Assembly: GCA_022705325.1 (NCBI GenBank)
Contig: JAKJER010000050.1
Location: 1 to 43,356 of the forward strand
DNA from: Planctomycetota bacterium
Lineage (GTDB): Bacteria > Planctomycetota > Phycisphaerae > SM23-33
DNA length: 43,356 nucleotides
Reading direction: 5' to 3'
Both the position numbers and the translations under genes were made by a program. The first letter of the stretch is position 1. Each line of letters opens with the position of its first letter. Under the pieces are notes generated by a model. It made no database searches and was not told where the DNA came from. It was given only the letters and a program-made list of their open reading frames with translations. This document shows, piece after piece, positions 25,615 through 33,282 of the stretch.

Positions 25615-26796
25615 CTATCTCTTGTGCGCCGCCCGGGCCCGAACGTTGTCCAGGATGTTCATGTAGTTGATGTACGCGTCGTAGGGCGACTCGTACGGGT
25701 TGAAATACCTGTGGACGTCGCCGTCGGCGAACCACTTGGTGCACATGTAGTAGAAATGGTCGGAGGTCTGCAACCGCCGCCAGTCCTCGATCAGGTCCTC
25801 GTCGCCGCTGGCCAGCACCTCGTGGGCGATGGCGTAGACGTCGTGGAGGGCGTTGGCCTGCATCGAGTTGCCCAGCCAGGCGGAGATGTCCCGCTCGCTG
25901 TCGGCCCAGGAGATCATGTGGGGCACGTCCACCTCGCCCGCGCTGGGGTAGCGGTCCACGGCCTGCGAGATCGTCAGGAAGTCGTTTCGCCCTGTGGCCA
26001 GCACGGCGGCGGGCAGTTCCTCCAGGAAGCGGAAGATGCCCGTCTCGTTCCACTGGTGCTCGCCGAACGTCTCGTAGTCCATGAACAGGTTGCAGACGTT
26101 GCCGCTTCCGTTGATCTGGTCCACCCAGGAAGTGAACTTTTCGACCGTCAGGGGATACTCCGCCCAGTCGGTCCGCCCGAAGCGGAAGGCGATGTCGTCG
26201 CTGAGGCGGTAGTTCTTCATCAGCATCCGCAGGTTGGGGCAGTTGGGCGGATTGTACAGGTGATTGGGGCTGCGATAGCCCAGCACGTGGTCCGCGCCCT
26301 CGGTGAGGATGGCGGAGAAGCCCATGCCCTCGACCACACGGGCCACGTCGTTGTTGTAGGTTAGCTCGGTGTTGCGGAAGACGCGGGGGCTCTGGGCGAA
26401 CAGATCTTTCACCAGCTCGCAGTGCCGGCGGGTCTGCTGGACGAACTCGTCGCGGTTGTACAGGAAGGCCATGCTGTGGTAGTACGTCTCGGCGCAGAAC
26501 TCCACGCAGCCCGTGCGGGCCAGTTCGACGAAGCTCTCCAGCGCCTCCGGCGCCCAGCGCCGAAGCTGCTCCACCACGATGCCGGTCAGGCTGAAGCTGA
26601 CGCGAAAGGCCTCGCCGTGCTTCTGGAACAGCCGCAGCAGCAACTCGTTGGTCGGCAGGTAGCACTTCTGGGCGACCTTGCGGATGATCTCTTCGTTGCG
26701 CGGATGGTCGAAGTAGACCTGGTCGCTGTCGAAAATGGAGTACCGCCGCAGCCGGTAGGGTTGATGGACCTGAAAATAGAATACTACGGATGCCAT
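25615..26796 (-). CDS. Glycoside hydrolase family 57 (alpha-amylase / 4-alpha-glucanotransferase type)
   Basis: 393 residues, in the normal range for the short bacterial GH57 group. Motif 1 is the HQP at residues 11-13. The probable catalytic nucleophile is Glu144 in RNTELTYNND. Asp240 of FMDYETFGEHQ is the probable general acid. No signal peptide, so it acts in the cytoplasm on alpha-1,4-glucans. The upstream GT4 gene ends 74 bp away on the same strand; GH57-GT4 pairs recur in bacterial glycogen or maltodextrin metabolism. There is no clear Shine-Dalgarno sequence. A 10-bp palindrome, ATAGGCCTAT (26795-26804), overlaps the start codon. Confidence 0.92.
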   Translation of the reverse strand: MASVVFYFQVHQPYRLRRYSIFDSDQVYFDHPRNEEIIRKVAQKCYLPTNELLLRLFQKHGEAFRVSFSLTGIVVEQLRRWAPEALESFVELARTGCVEFCAETYYHSMAFLYNRDEFVQQTRRHCELVKDLFAQSPRVFRNTELTYNNDVARVVEGMGFSAILTEGADHVLGYRSPNHLYNPPNCPNLRMLMKNYRLSDDIAFRFGRTDWAEYPLTVEKFTSWVDQINGSGNVCNLFMDYETFGEHQWNETGIFRFLEELPAAVLATGRNDFLTISQAVDRYPSAGEVDVPHMISWADSERDISAWLGNSMQANALHDVYAIAHEVLASGDEDLIEDWRRLQTSDHFYYMCTKWFADGDVHRYFNPYESPYDAYINYMNILDNVRARAAHKR

Positions 26797-26870
26797 AGGC
26801 CTATAAGAAGCGCAACAAGCCGGCGGGAATCAAGAGAAAACCGTTCGGTCGGGCAGGCCGTCCGCGGGCC

Positions 26871-28289
26871 TCACGCCCGTCCCGCCGGGTTGCATACGGT
26901 ATGGTAGATCGCCTTCAGGCGGGCTGCGCTGTCCTTCCAGGACATCTTCCGCAGCTCGATCGCGCCATGGTGACGGAGCGTCCGCTGGAGGGGCGGGTGG
27001 CGCAGAACGGCCAGGATCTTATTGGCGATCTCGTCCACGTCCCAGAAGTCCACCTTCAGCACGTGGCGGAGGACCTCGCTGACCCCCGACTGCTTGGAGA
27101 TGATGGCCGGCACGTTCCGCGAGAGGGCCTCCAGCGGCGCGATCCCGAACGGCTCGCTCACGCTGGGCATGACGTACAGGTCGGCCATGGCGAAGATGCG
27201 GTCCACGTCGAGCCCGCGAAGGAAGCCGGTGAAGGTGACGTATCGCCCCAGGTGCAGTTCGGCCGCCTGGCGGATGCACTGCGTGATCATGTCGCCGCTG
27301 CCGGCCATCACGAACCGCACGCTCTTGAAGCGGTCGACGACCTTGCGGGCCGCCCGCAGGAAGTACTCCGGGCCCTTCTGCATGGTCACCCGACCCAGGA
27401 ACAGGACGATTTTCTCGTTCTGGCGGATGGGGCGCAGAGGGAACTGCCCGTTGGGAATCTCCACCGCGTTGTACACCACGTCGACCTTCTCGGGCGGCAC
27501 GCCGTAGCGGGTGATGCACAGGCTGCGTGTGAGGTAGCTCACGCAGACGACCCGGTCGGCCGCGTGCATCCCCGCCCGCTCGATGTCGTACACCTGCTGG
27601 TTGACGCTCTCGCCGGAGCGGTCGAACTCGGTGCTGTGAACGTGGACGACCAGGGGCTTTCCGGTGGCAGCCTTGACGGCCATGCCCGCGGCATAGGTCA
27701 TCCAGTCGTGGGCGTGGATCAGGTCAAACTCCTCGCGGCGGGCCAGTTCGACCGCCTGGCGGGCGTAGCGGTTGACCTGGCCCATCAGGTCGCCCTGGTA
27801 GTGGGCCCCGCCTCCGGCGGTGATCAACCCGGAGGAAATGCGCTTGGACGATCCGGCGGGCGGAGGGGCGGCGGGCGGAGGGGCGGCGGGCGGAGGGGCG
27901 GCAGCGGGCTTGACCTGGCGGGAGCGGCGCGGCTTGTCGGCGATGGACCGGACGCTCCCTGCCGCCTGGAGCACCCGTCCGGGCGGGGCGTACGGCTGGA
28001 GGGCGGCATCCACCTGGACCACTTGCACCTGGGGCATGAGGTACGGGGCTTCCCCCGCGCCGCCCCCGGCATCCTCGATGCTCTCGACGTATTCCGCCCC
28101 CTCGGCGCCCAGGCTGGCCGGCGTGCGGATCTGCACGTGGCTGGGGCCGCCTACCGGAACGGCTGTCGGCAGAACGAAGAAGACCTGGACGCCGTTCTCC
28201 ACCAGACCCTTGGTCAGTCCGTAACAAGCCGTCCCCAGTCCGCCGCTGATGTGGGGAGGAAACTCCCAACCAAGCATGAAGACTCTCAT
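26871..28289 (-). CDS. Glycosyltransferase family 4, glycogen-synthase-like
   Basis: 472 residues. It starts MRVFMLGWEFPPHISGGLGT, with the GGLGT glucosyl-donor loop typical of glycogen-synthase and GT4 enzymes at residues 16-20. The C-terminal Rossmann half carries LFLGRVTMQKGPEYF (about 297-310) and SEPFGIAPLEALS (about 378-390), the E-x7-E-type donor-binding motif. A Pro/Ala-rich spacer at about 128-147 interrupts the N-terminal half and is encoded by 15-bp tandem repeats. A possible ribosome-binding site AAAGGTAG lies upstream. Together with the GH57 enzyme it probably builds or remodels storage alpha-glucan or maltodextrins in the cytoplasm; sucrose or trehalose synthesis is less likely but not excluded. 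Confidence 0.88.
   Translation of the reverse strand: MRVFMLGWEFPPHISGGLGTACYGLTKGLVENGVQVFFVLPTAVPVGGPSHVQIRTPASLGAEGAEYVESIEDAGGGAGEAPYLMPQVQVVQVDAALQPYAPPGRVLQAAGSVRSIADKPRRSRQVKPAAAPPPAAPPPAAPPPAGSSKRISSGLITAGGGAHYQGDLMGQVNRYARQAVELARREEFDLIHAHDWMTYAAGMAVKAATGKPLVVHVHSTEFDRSGESVNQQVYDIERAGMHAADRVVCVSYLTRSLCITRYGVPPEKVDVVYNAVEIPNGQFPLRPIRQNEKIVLFLGRVTMQKGPEYFLRAARKVVDRFKSVRFVMAGSGDMITQCIRQAAELHLGRYVTFTGFLRGLDVDRIFAMADLYVMPSVSEPFGIAPLEALSRNVPAIISKQSGVSEVLRHVLKVDFWDVDEIANKILAVLRHPPLQRTLRHHGAIELRKMSWKDSAARLKAIYHTVCNPAGRA
27855..27899. repeat. Three perfect 15-bp tandem repeats in the GT4 gene
   Basis: GGCGGGCGGAGGGGC is repeated three times head to tail. On the coding strand this gives the repeated Pro-Pro-Pro-Ala-Ala unit of the spacer. 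Because 15 is a multiple of 3, copy-number changes would keep the frame. Confidence 0.9.
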
Positions 28290-28388
28290 CGAAATCTACC
28301 TTTACCGGCGCCCGGCCGGCGGACAAAGACATCCTTCCGGGTCGCGAGAATGCTGCAGGACCCGGACCATCTCCCGGACAATGACGCC

Positions 28389-28417
28389 ATTATTATCCCG
28401 CCCGCGGCAGTTTTCAA
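28389..28417 (-). promoter_or_regulatory. Sigma-70-type promoter for the GT4-GH57 unit
   Basis: TTGAAA (28412-28417), a 17-nt spacer and AATAAT (28389-28394) on the minus strand, about 100 nt upstream of the GT4 start. Confidence 0.55.
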
Positions 28418-28480
28418 GACGCAGCACCTGGCCAAACCGAGATTGCCGCCCGCGGCACAGACAACTCCTTCGACGGGCCG

Positions 28481-29434
28481 CTAGGCGTCGGTCTGCAGGT
28501 TGCCCACGAGGTCTCGCACGCGGGCGATGAGGTGGCGGCGGAGGTAGTCGGCGATCCCGTCGCGAATGTCCACGATGCAGCGAGGGTCCACGAACAACGC
28601 CGTCCCGATCGCCACCGCGCTGGCCCCAGCCAGCAGGAACTCCAGGGCGTCCTGGGCGTACTGGATGCCGCCCAGCCCGATGATCGGGACGTTGGCGGCC
28701 CGCGCCACCTGGGTGTACACCTGGTGGACCATGCGGACGGCGATGGGGCGAATGGCCGGGCCCGACAGCCCGCCGGTGGCGTTGGCCAGCACCGGGCGAC
28801 GGCGCTCCACGTCGATGGCCATCGCGGTGAACGTGTTGATCAGGCTCAGGGCGTCGGCGCCGGCCTCCACGGCCGCCCGGGCCGTCGTCGTGATGTCCGT
28901 CACGTTGGGCGAGAGCTTGACGATCAGGATGTTCTTGCGGCACACCTTCCGCAAGGCGCCCGTGATCGCCCCCACCTGGGCCGGGTCGGTCCCGAACTGG
29001 ATGCCCCCCGCCTTGACGTTCGGGCACGAGATGTTCAACTCCACCCCGCGGACCACGTCCACGTCTTCCAGGGCAGCCGCCACCTGGACGTAGTCCTCTA
29101 CCTTCACCCCGGCCACGTTGACGAAGATGGGCAGGCCCAGCTCCCGCAGGAGCGGCACCTTGTCCTTCAGGAAGGCCTCGAGCCCGACGTTGGCCAGCCC
29201 GATGGCGTTGAGCATGCCGGCGCGGGTCTCGATGATCCGCGGGTACTCGTTGCCCGTTCGCGGCGCGGGCGTGATCGACTTGGTCACGAACGCCCCGAGC
29301 TGGCGCAGGTCCACAAAGTCCGAGTACTCGCTGGCGTAGCCGCAGGTCCCGCTGGCGGTCATCAGCGGATTGGCCAGCTTCACCCCGGCCAGGTCCACGC
29401 TCAGGTCAACGGCTGTTGGTACGGGTGTCGGCAC
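28481..29434 (-). CDS. pyrD: Dihydroorotate dehydrogenase, class 1B catalytic subunit
   Basis: 317 residues; oxidises dihydroorotate to orotate in pyrimidine synthesis, using FMN. NPLMTASGTCGYASEY, KSITPAPRTGNEYPRIIET, LNAIGLANVG and FVNVAG are the family's FMN- and substrate-binding segments. The catalytic base Cys137 lies in NISCPNVK, where class 1 enzymes carry Cys. ATGGLSGPAIRPIAVRMV and GLGGIQ form the phosphate end of the barrel. Class 1B enzymes normally pair with an electron-transfer subunit PyrK, which is not in this window. The start is taken as GTG 29434, three bases after the stop of the half-antitoxin gene, without a strong Shine-Dalgarno sequence, so translation may be coupled. 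Confidence 0.93.
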   Translation of the reverse strand: MPTPVPTAVDLSVDLAGVKLANPLMTASGTCGYASEYSDFVDLRQLGAFVTKSITPAPRTGNEYPRIIETRAGMLNAIGLANVGLEAFLKDKVPLLRELGLPIFVNVAGVKVEDYVQVAAALEDVDVVRGVELNISCPNVKAGGIQFGTDPAQVGAITGALRKVCRKNILIVKLSPNVTDITTTARAAVEAGADALSLINTFTAMAIDVERRRPVLANATGGLSGPAIRPIAVRMVHQVYTQVARAANVPIIGLGGIQYAQDALEFLLAGASAVAIGTALFVDPRCIVDIRDGIADYLRRHLIARVRDLVGNLQTDA

Positions 29435-29437
29435 GGT

Positions 29438-29638
29438 TCAGGTTTCTCTGGTGGTGTTTGGGCGGAACCTGGCTTCTACGTCAACCGGAAGTTCCGGGAT
29501 ATCCGACCAGCCATCCTCGCTGACAATCCTGCCCCCCCCGGCATCAAGCCTGTCAAACGCGCCGCGGCTGGTCATCTCTTCGATGAGTGTGAGTTCTTTC
29601 GGCGTGGCGTTGAGCACTCTTGCCTTATGATTCTGCAT
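29438..29638 (-). CDS. Half-length copy of the adjacent antitoxin-like protein
   Basis: 66 residues from the ATG at 29638, which lies 27 bases after the upstream stop. NATPKELTLIEEMTSRG aligns with PATPEELKLIEELTQRG of the preceding gene, and WSDIPELP aligns with WADAPELG. The ribbon-helix-helix-like second half is missing and replaced by about 15 unrelated residues. An in-frame upstream start would extend it to 84 residues but would overlap the previous gene. It is either a decaying duplicate or a small regulator keeping only the toxin-binding half. Confidence 0.6.
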   Translation of the reverse strand: MQNHKARVLNATPKELTLIEEMTSRGAFDRLDAGGGRIVSEDGWSDIPELPVDVEARFRPNTTRET

Positions 29639-29664
29639 CGCTGGACCGTCCGGACAAATTGTCA

Positions 29665-29958
29665 CTATGGAGCTTTTCGGCCCGCAAGACACTTTGAAAG
29701 CAACTTGTCGGCAAGACGTTCGGGGGTGGTATGCTCCTCTCGGCTGGCCGTCTGCAGTTTTCGGTAGACCCGGTCGGATACTTTCAGGTGCCGTCCCTCT
29801 CCGAGTTCCGGCGCATCGGCCCAGTCAAAGTCTTCCACTACCTCTGATTCTCCCGTTTCCAGCCGCTCCACAATACCCCGCTGAGTCAACTCTTCAATCA
29901 ACTTCAGTTCTTCCGGGGTAGCCGGGGCTATCTTCTTCTTTCTCTTATGCGCCTTCAT
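29665..29958 (-). CDS. Antitoxin-like protein with probable ribbon-helix-helix end
   Basis: 97 residues. The Lys-rich start is followed by PATPEELKLIEELTQRGIV, an acidic segment around EVVEDFDWADAPEL, and LKVSDRVYRKLQTASREEHT, which resembles the strand and first helix of CopG-type ribbon-helix-helix proteins. Its ATG overlaps the TAA/TGA region of the upstream small gene by 4 nt. The order small toxin-like gene then DNA-binding-type gene matches BrnT-BrnA-like modules. Family membership is suggested by layout and motif pattern only. Confidence 0.6.
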   Translation of the reverse strand: MKAHKRKKKIAPATPEELKLIEELTQRGIVERLETGESEVVEDFDWADAPELGEGRHLKVSDRVYRKLQTASREEHTTPERLADKLLSKCLAGRKAP

Positions 29959-30224
29959 CTGCGGACCCTCTTCAGGTAGTACCGCCTCGCGGCGTCCGAC
30001 ATCCTGAGAATATGAAACACAATAGTGACTTTCTCCTCACCAATCCAGCCTATCCGAATCACGATATGCAGGTAGTTTCCGCCGTCATTGCGGCCAAGCA
30101 ACTCGTACACGCCGCGCAGCCCTCTTCGACTCCTGATCCGCACGTGCGGGTTGCGGATCACCGCAAGATAGTCGCCGGCCCCGTATCCATGCCTGCAGGC
30201 GGACTCCGCAAGGAGCACTCGCAT
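29955..30224 (-). CDS. Small BrnT/DUF4258-like protein, possible toxin
   Basis: 89 residues, strongly basic. ATG at 30224 has AAAGGA eight bases upstream. The visible pattern is H-G-x-x-x-x-D-Y near the start, then NPHVRIRSRRG, GVYELLGRNDGGNYLHIVIRI, VTIVFHILRMS and a terminal ARRYYLKRVRR. Alternating strands followed by an Arg/Lys-Tyr-rich C-terminal segment are characteristic of RelE-superfold BrnT- or DUF4258-like proteins, which can act as ribosome-dependent RNases. Catalytic residues cannot be assigned with confidence. It lies 36 bp after aroB on the same strand. Confidence 0.5.
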   Translation of the reverse strand: MRVLLAESACRHGYGAGDYLAVIRNPHVRIRSRRGLRGVYELLGRNDGGNYLHIVIRIGWIGEEKVTIVFHILRMSDAARRYYLKRVRR

Positions 30225-30260
30225 TCGTAGTCCTTTCGGCTGCCCTGTTCCCGTTGCCGG

Positions 30261-31370
30261 TTACTTCCGCACCGCGGTCTCCGGCCGCAGCGCCGCCACC
30301 GCCTCTCGCACCATCTCGGGCGTGATGTCGTCGAAGACGGCCGCCTGCCCCAGCACCACCGGCAGGACCATGCGGACCTGCCCGTCGCGAACCTTCTTGT
30401 CGTGCTGCATGATCTCCCAGATCCGCTCGCCGTCCAGGTCCTTCCACGTCACCGGCAGGGCAAACGACGCCAGCAGGTCCCGCACCCGCTCGACGGCCTC
30501 GTCCTCGATGAACCCCCGCCCGGCCGCCATCCGGCAACCGGCTGCCATCCCCAACGCCACCGCCTGCCCGTGGGCGATCTTGTCGTAGCCCACCAGCGTC
30601 TCGATGGCGTGCCCGATGGTGTGCCCGAAGTTCAGGTGGGCCCGCTCGCCGGACTCCTTCTCGTCGGCCGACACCACCGCGGCCTTGATCTGCACGTTTC
30701 GAGTGACCAGTTCGGTCATCTCATCGCCCTGGCGGGCGCGGATCGCCTGGATGTGGTCCTCCAAAAAGTCCAGCAGGCCCGCGTCGCGGATGATCGCGTG
30801 CTTGACGCACTCGGCCAGGCCGTTGGCCAGCTCGGCCTCGCTGAGGGTCTTGAGCAAGTCCACGTCGATGAGCACGGCGTTGGGCTGGTGGAACGCGCCG
30901 ATGAGGTTCTTGCCCGCGGCGTGGTCGATGCCCGTCTTGCCGCCCACCGACGCGTCCACGTCCGCCAGCAGCGTCGTCGGGCACTGCATCCACTTGAGCC
31001 CCCGCAGCGCGGTGGCCGCCAGGAAGCCGGCCATGTCGCCCGCCACCCCGCCGCCCAGCGCGACGATCAGCCATCCGCGGTCCACCTGTGGACGGATCTC
31101 GAACAGCGAGTCGTACAGCCGGGCCATCGTCGCGAGGTTCTTGTTCGCCTCGCCCGCCGGAAAGTCGATCAGCCGGGCGCCCACGCCCTGAGCCGTCAAC
31201 GCGTCGATCGCGGCCTCTCCGTACAGGTTCGAGACGTTGGAGTCGGCCACCAGGATCGAGTTGGCGACGCCCAGACCGGCCGCCATCCGGCCCAGCTCGC
31301 CCAGCAGGCCCGCGCCGATCCGCACGTCGTAGCTGCGGCTGCCCAGCTCAACTCGGACCGTGTTTGCCAT
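30261..31370 (-). CDS. aroB: 3-dehydroquinate synthase
   Basis: 369 residues; converts DAHP to 3-dehydroquinate, the second step of the shikimate pathway, using NAD and a divalent metal. GGGVAGDMAGF at about 106-116 is the NAD-binding loop. LADVDASVGGKTGIDHAAGK at about 135-154 contacts substrate. The metal ligands Glu187, His250 (HLNFGHTIGHAIE) and His267 (IAHGQAVALG) are all present, so it should be active. The start ATG overlaps the end of the upstream gene by 23 bp, indicating co-transcription. Confidence 0.97.
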   Translation of the reverse strand: MANTVRVELGSRSYDVRIGAGLLGELGRMAAGLGVANSILVADSNVSNLYGEAAIDALTAQGVGARLIDFPAGEANKNLATMARLYDSLFEIRPQVDRGWLIVALGGGVAGDMAGFLAATALRGLKWMQCPTTLLADVDASVGGKTGIDHAAGKNLIGAFHQPNAVLIDVDLLKTLSEAELANGLAECVKHAIIRDAGLLDFLEDHIQAIRARQGDEMTELVTRNVQIKAAVVSADEKESGERAHLNFGHTIGHAIETLVGYDKIAHGQAVALGMAAGCRMAAGRGFIEDEAVERVRDLLASFALPVTWKDLDGERIWEIMQHDKKVRDGQVRMVLPVVLGQAAVFDDITPEMVREAVAALRPETAVRK

Positions 31371-32376
31371 CGCTCTGCCTTTCCTTCTGGTACTCCTCCG
31401 CCGCCTGCTTCAGCAGCGGGTCCACCCCGACGTCCTCCTGGTCGGCCGGCTGTCCCTGGTCGTCCAGGCTCACGTCGCGCAGAGGCTTGTATCGGGGACC
31501 GCCTGGGCGAGAGGCCTTCTGCCGGCTCACGCGCCGCTTGAGCAGGATGAACCCCAGCAGCAGTGCCAACACGAGCATGATCACCGCCAGCACCCCGACG
31601 ATCGACCCCCCGCTGCTGCCCAGGACGCCCCCGCCGCCGGCGGCCTTCAACTGCCAGACCAGCAGCACGGGGTAGTCCCGCTCGTCGTTCTCCTCGCTGG
31701 CGGAGCGGCGCAGTTTGTAGAATAACCCCACCACGTCCACCCGCTGTCCGGGCACGCCGTAGACTTGTGTCTGGTTGCGGACCTCGACCGGCTTGCCCAG
31801 CGCGGCGGCCGGGTCCAGCGTCGCGTACAGCATGACCGGCTGCTGCGGGTCCACCTTCAGCGATGCGTTCAACCCCGTCAGGTACCACACCGGCCTTTCC
31901 CTGGGCCAGTGCGACGTGACGGGAAACGCCCCGCCGGACGTCGGTTCGAGCTTCTCGCTGGTGAACACGCTGATGGTCATCCGGATCGCCTGGGCCCGGT
32001 AGCGGGACGGATGGGCCATCAGATTGGAGTAGGACGGGCTTTCGACGTCCTGGAGTTGCTGGTCGCTGAGCGCGCCCATCTTCGCCGCCCGCGCCAACAG
32101 CATGAAGAAGCCGGTCTCGGCCAATTGCGTGTTGCGGTCGCGAACGGCGCCCAAGGCGATCCGCTCCCGCTCGGTCAACTCGATCGCCGCCTCGCTGATG
32201 TTGTCGCGAGACAGAGGGGCGGTCGCCGGGGCGGTAGTCGGCGCCGTCGCCGGAGCGCTGGTCGGCGCGGTCGCCGGGGCGGGCGCCTCCGGCCCGGCGG
32301 GCGACGGCTGGGCCCGCGCCGCCGAGCATAGCCCCAGCACCATCACCAAAGCGCGCAATATTCGTGTCTGGATCAT
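31348..32376 (-). CDS. Signal-anchored membrane protein with Ala-Pro-Thr linker, function unknown
   Basis: About 342 residues. A signal peptide (RALVMVLGLCSAARA) is followed by a linker rich in APAT/TAPT repeats, a soluble domain with SNLMAHPSRYRAQAIRMTIS, WYLTGLNASLKV, YGVPGQRVDVVGLFYKL and YPVLLVWQL, and one membrane helix (VLAVIMLVLALLLGFILL) with an R/K-rich cytoplasmic end. The soluble part may adopt an OB- or beta-barrel-like fold, but no family was recognised. ATG 32376 is chosen because a TACAAT box ends 7 nt upstream; an ATG at 32385 is the alternative. It overlaps aroB by 23 bp and heads the aroB-pyrD string. Confidence 0.75.
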   Translation of the reverse strand: MIQTRILRALVMVLGLCSAARAQPSPAGPEAPAPATAPTSAPATAPTTAPATAPLSRDNISEAAIELTERERIALGAVRDRNTQLAETGFFMLLARAAKMGALSDQQLQDVESPSYSNLMAHPSRYRAQAIRMTISVFTSEKLEPTSGGAFPVTSHWPRERPVWYLTGLNASLKVDPQQPVMLYATLDPAAALGKPVEVRNQTQVYGVPGQRVDVVGLFYKLRRSASEENDERDYPVLLVWQLKAAGGGGVLGSSGGSIVGVLAVIMLVLALLLGFILLKRRVSRQKASRPGGPRYKPLRDVSLDDQGQPADQEDVGVDPLLKQAAEEYQKERQSDGKHGPS

Positions 32377-32383
32377 CCTGCCC

Positions 32384-32411
32384 ATTGTAATCGCGACGCG
32401 GCCAGCCGCAA
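32384..32411 (-). promoter_or_regulatory. Candidate promoter heading the aroB-pyrD gene string
   Basis: TTGCGG (32406-32411), a 16-nt spacer and TACAAT (32384-32389) on the minus strand. The -10 box ends 7 nt before the ATG at 32376, so the transcript would be leaderless or nearly so. Confidence 0.45.
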
Positions 32412-32450
32412 CCGCAGCCGCGGATTTTTGACCGCCCCATCCCGCCGGCG

Positions 32451-33185
32451 CTACTGCCCGTTCGCCGTCGCGGGATTGCACCATAGCCGCGTCCGCTGCG
32501 AACTCCTGACCGTCTCGGCATCGAACTGCGCCCGCGTGAGGTACTCCGCGTGCCCGTCCACGCAGCCGAACGTAGCCCCGTCCTTGTGGCGCCGGGTCAG
32601 CCCCTCGCCCGGATAGCTCGCGCCGTCGTTGAACGGCGGATAGGGCGCCGCCTCCTCGGCCTCCCAGAACATGATGTCCGTCGGATAGAACTCCGTGATG
32701 CGGAACAGCGGCCCCACGGTGGTGCTGGTCCAGTCCCGCCCGTAGGAGATCGCCGCCCCGTTCATCAGGTAGCTGGTGATCGCGTGCGTCGGGCCGATGG
32801 TCCACGGCGGAGAGTCCAGCGGGCAGCGGTATGGGCTGTGGCTGCCGTGATAGGAGAACAGGGCCCCCTTCTGGCGGTCGGCCTCCACCCAGACCGATCC
32901 GCCGTTGAGCTTCTGGCGGTACCAGTACAGCCAGCCCGGGCCCAGCCATGAACCGCTGGACTCCGGACCCAGCCAGTTGGGATAGCACAAGTAGCCGCCG
33001 TAGTCGGCTGTATACCCGGCCAGGCTGGTGGCGATCTGGTGGTGGTTGTTCTCGCACCCGGTCCGGCGGGTGATTTCCATGATCCGGCTGATCGACGGCG
33101 ACAGCAGCATCAGCAGGATGGAGATGATCGCTATCACCACCAGCAGTTCCACCAGCGTAAAGGCGGAGCATCGACGTGGCCTCAT
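32451..33185 (-). CDS. Prepilin-like protein with type IV N-terminal methylation motif and DGHxEY end
   Basis: 244 residues. SAFTLVELLVVIAIISILLM gives the prepilin cleavage site before Phe, Glu at +5 and the long hydrophobic helix. GCENNHHQIATSLAGY follows as in planctomycete DUF1559-like pseudopilins. The C-terminal HKDGATFGCVDGHAEYL matches the H-X9-DG type motif. Aromatic-rich middle (NWLGPESSGSWLGPGWLYWY) is unusual. No Shine-Dalgarno sequence: a TAGAAT box lies 6 nt before the ATG. It is divergent from the FadR-family regulator. Confidence 0.9.
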   Translation of the reverse strand: MRPRRCSAFTLVELLVVIAIISILLMLLSPSISRIMEITRRTGCENNHHQIATSLAGYTADYGGYLCYPNWLGPESSGSWLGPGWLYWYRQKLNGGSVWVEADRQKGALFSYHGSHSPYRCPLDSPPWTIGPTHAITSYLMNGAAISYGRDWTSTTVGPLFRITEFYPTDIMFWEAEEAAPYPPFNDGASYPGEGLTRRHKDGATFGCVDGHAEYLTRAQFDAETVRSSQRTRLWCNPATANGQ

Positions 33186-33191
33186 GATGGT

Positions 33192-33197
33192 ATTCTA
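33192..33197 (-). promoter_or_regulatory. -10-like box 6 nt before the 32451-33185 gene
   Basis: TAGAAT on the minus strand directly precedes ACCATC and the ATG. No convincing -35 was found at normal spacing. Confidence 0.35.
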
Positions 33198-33244
33198 CCC
33201 CCGCATGGCTTGGGGCGCATCTCGAAATAACCGACCGGCCGCAA

Positions 33245-33272
33245 TTGCTTCTCGGCCCGGCGGATGTATAAT
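33245..33272 (+). promoter_or_regulatory. Promoter of the FadR-family regulator gene
   Basis: TTGCTT (33245-33250), a 16-nt spacer and a perfect TATAAT (33267-33272). The box ends 10 nt before the ATG at 33283, implying a leader of only a few nucleotides and no Shine-Dalgarno sequence. Confidence 0.65.
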
Positions 33273-33282
33273 GTCTCCATCC

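Noticed and set aside
29438..29692. An 84-residue start for the half antitoxin gene
   Set aside because: The longer start would overlap the preceding gene, while similarity to the full antitoxin begins at the ATG at 29638.
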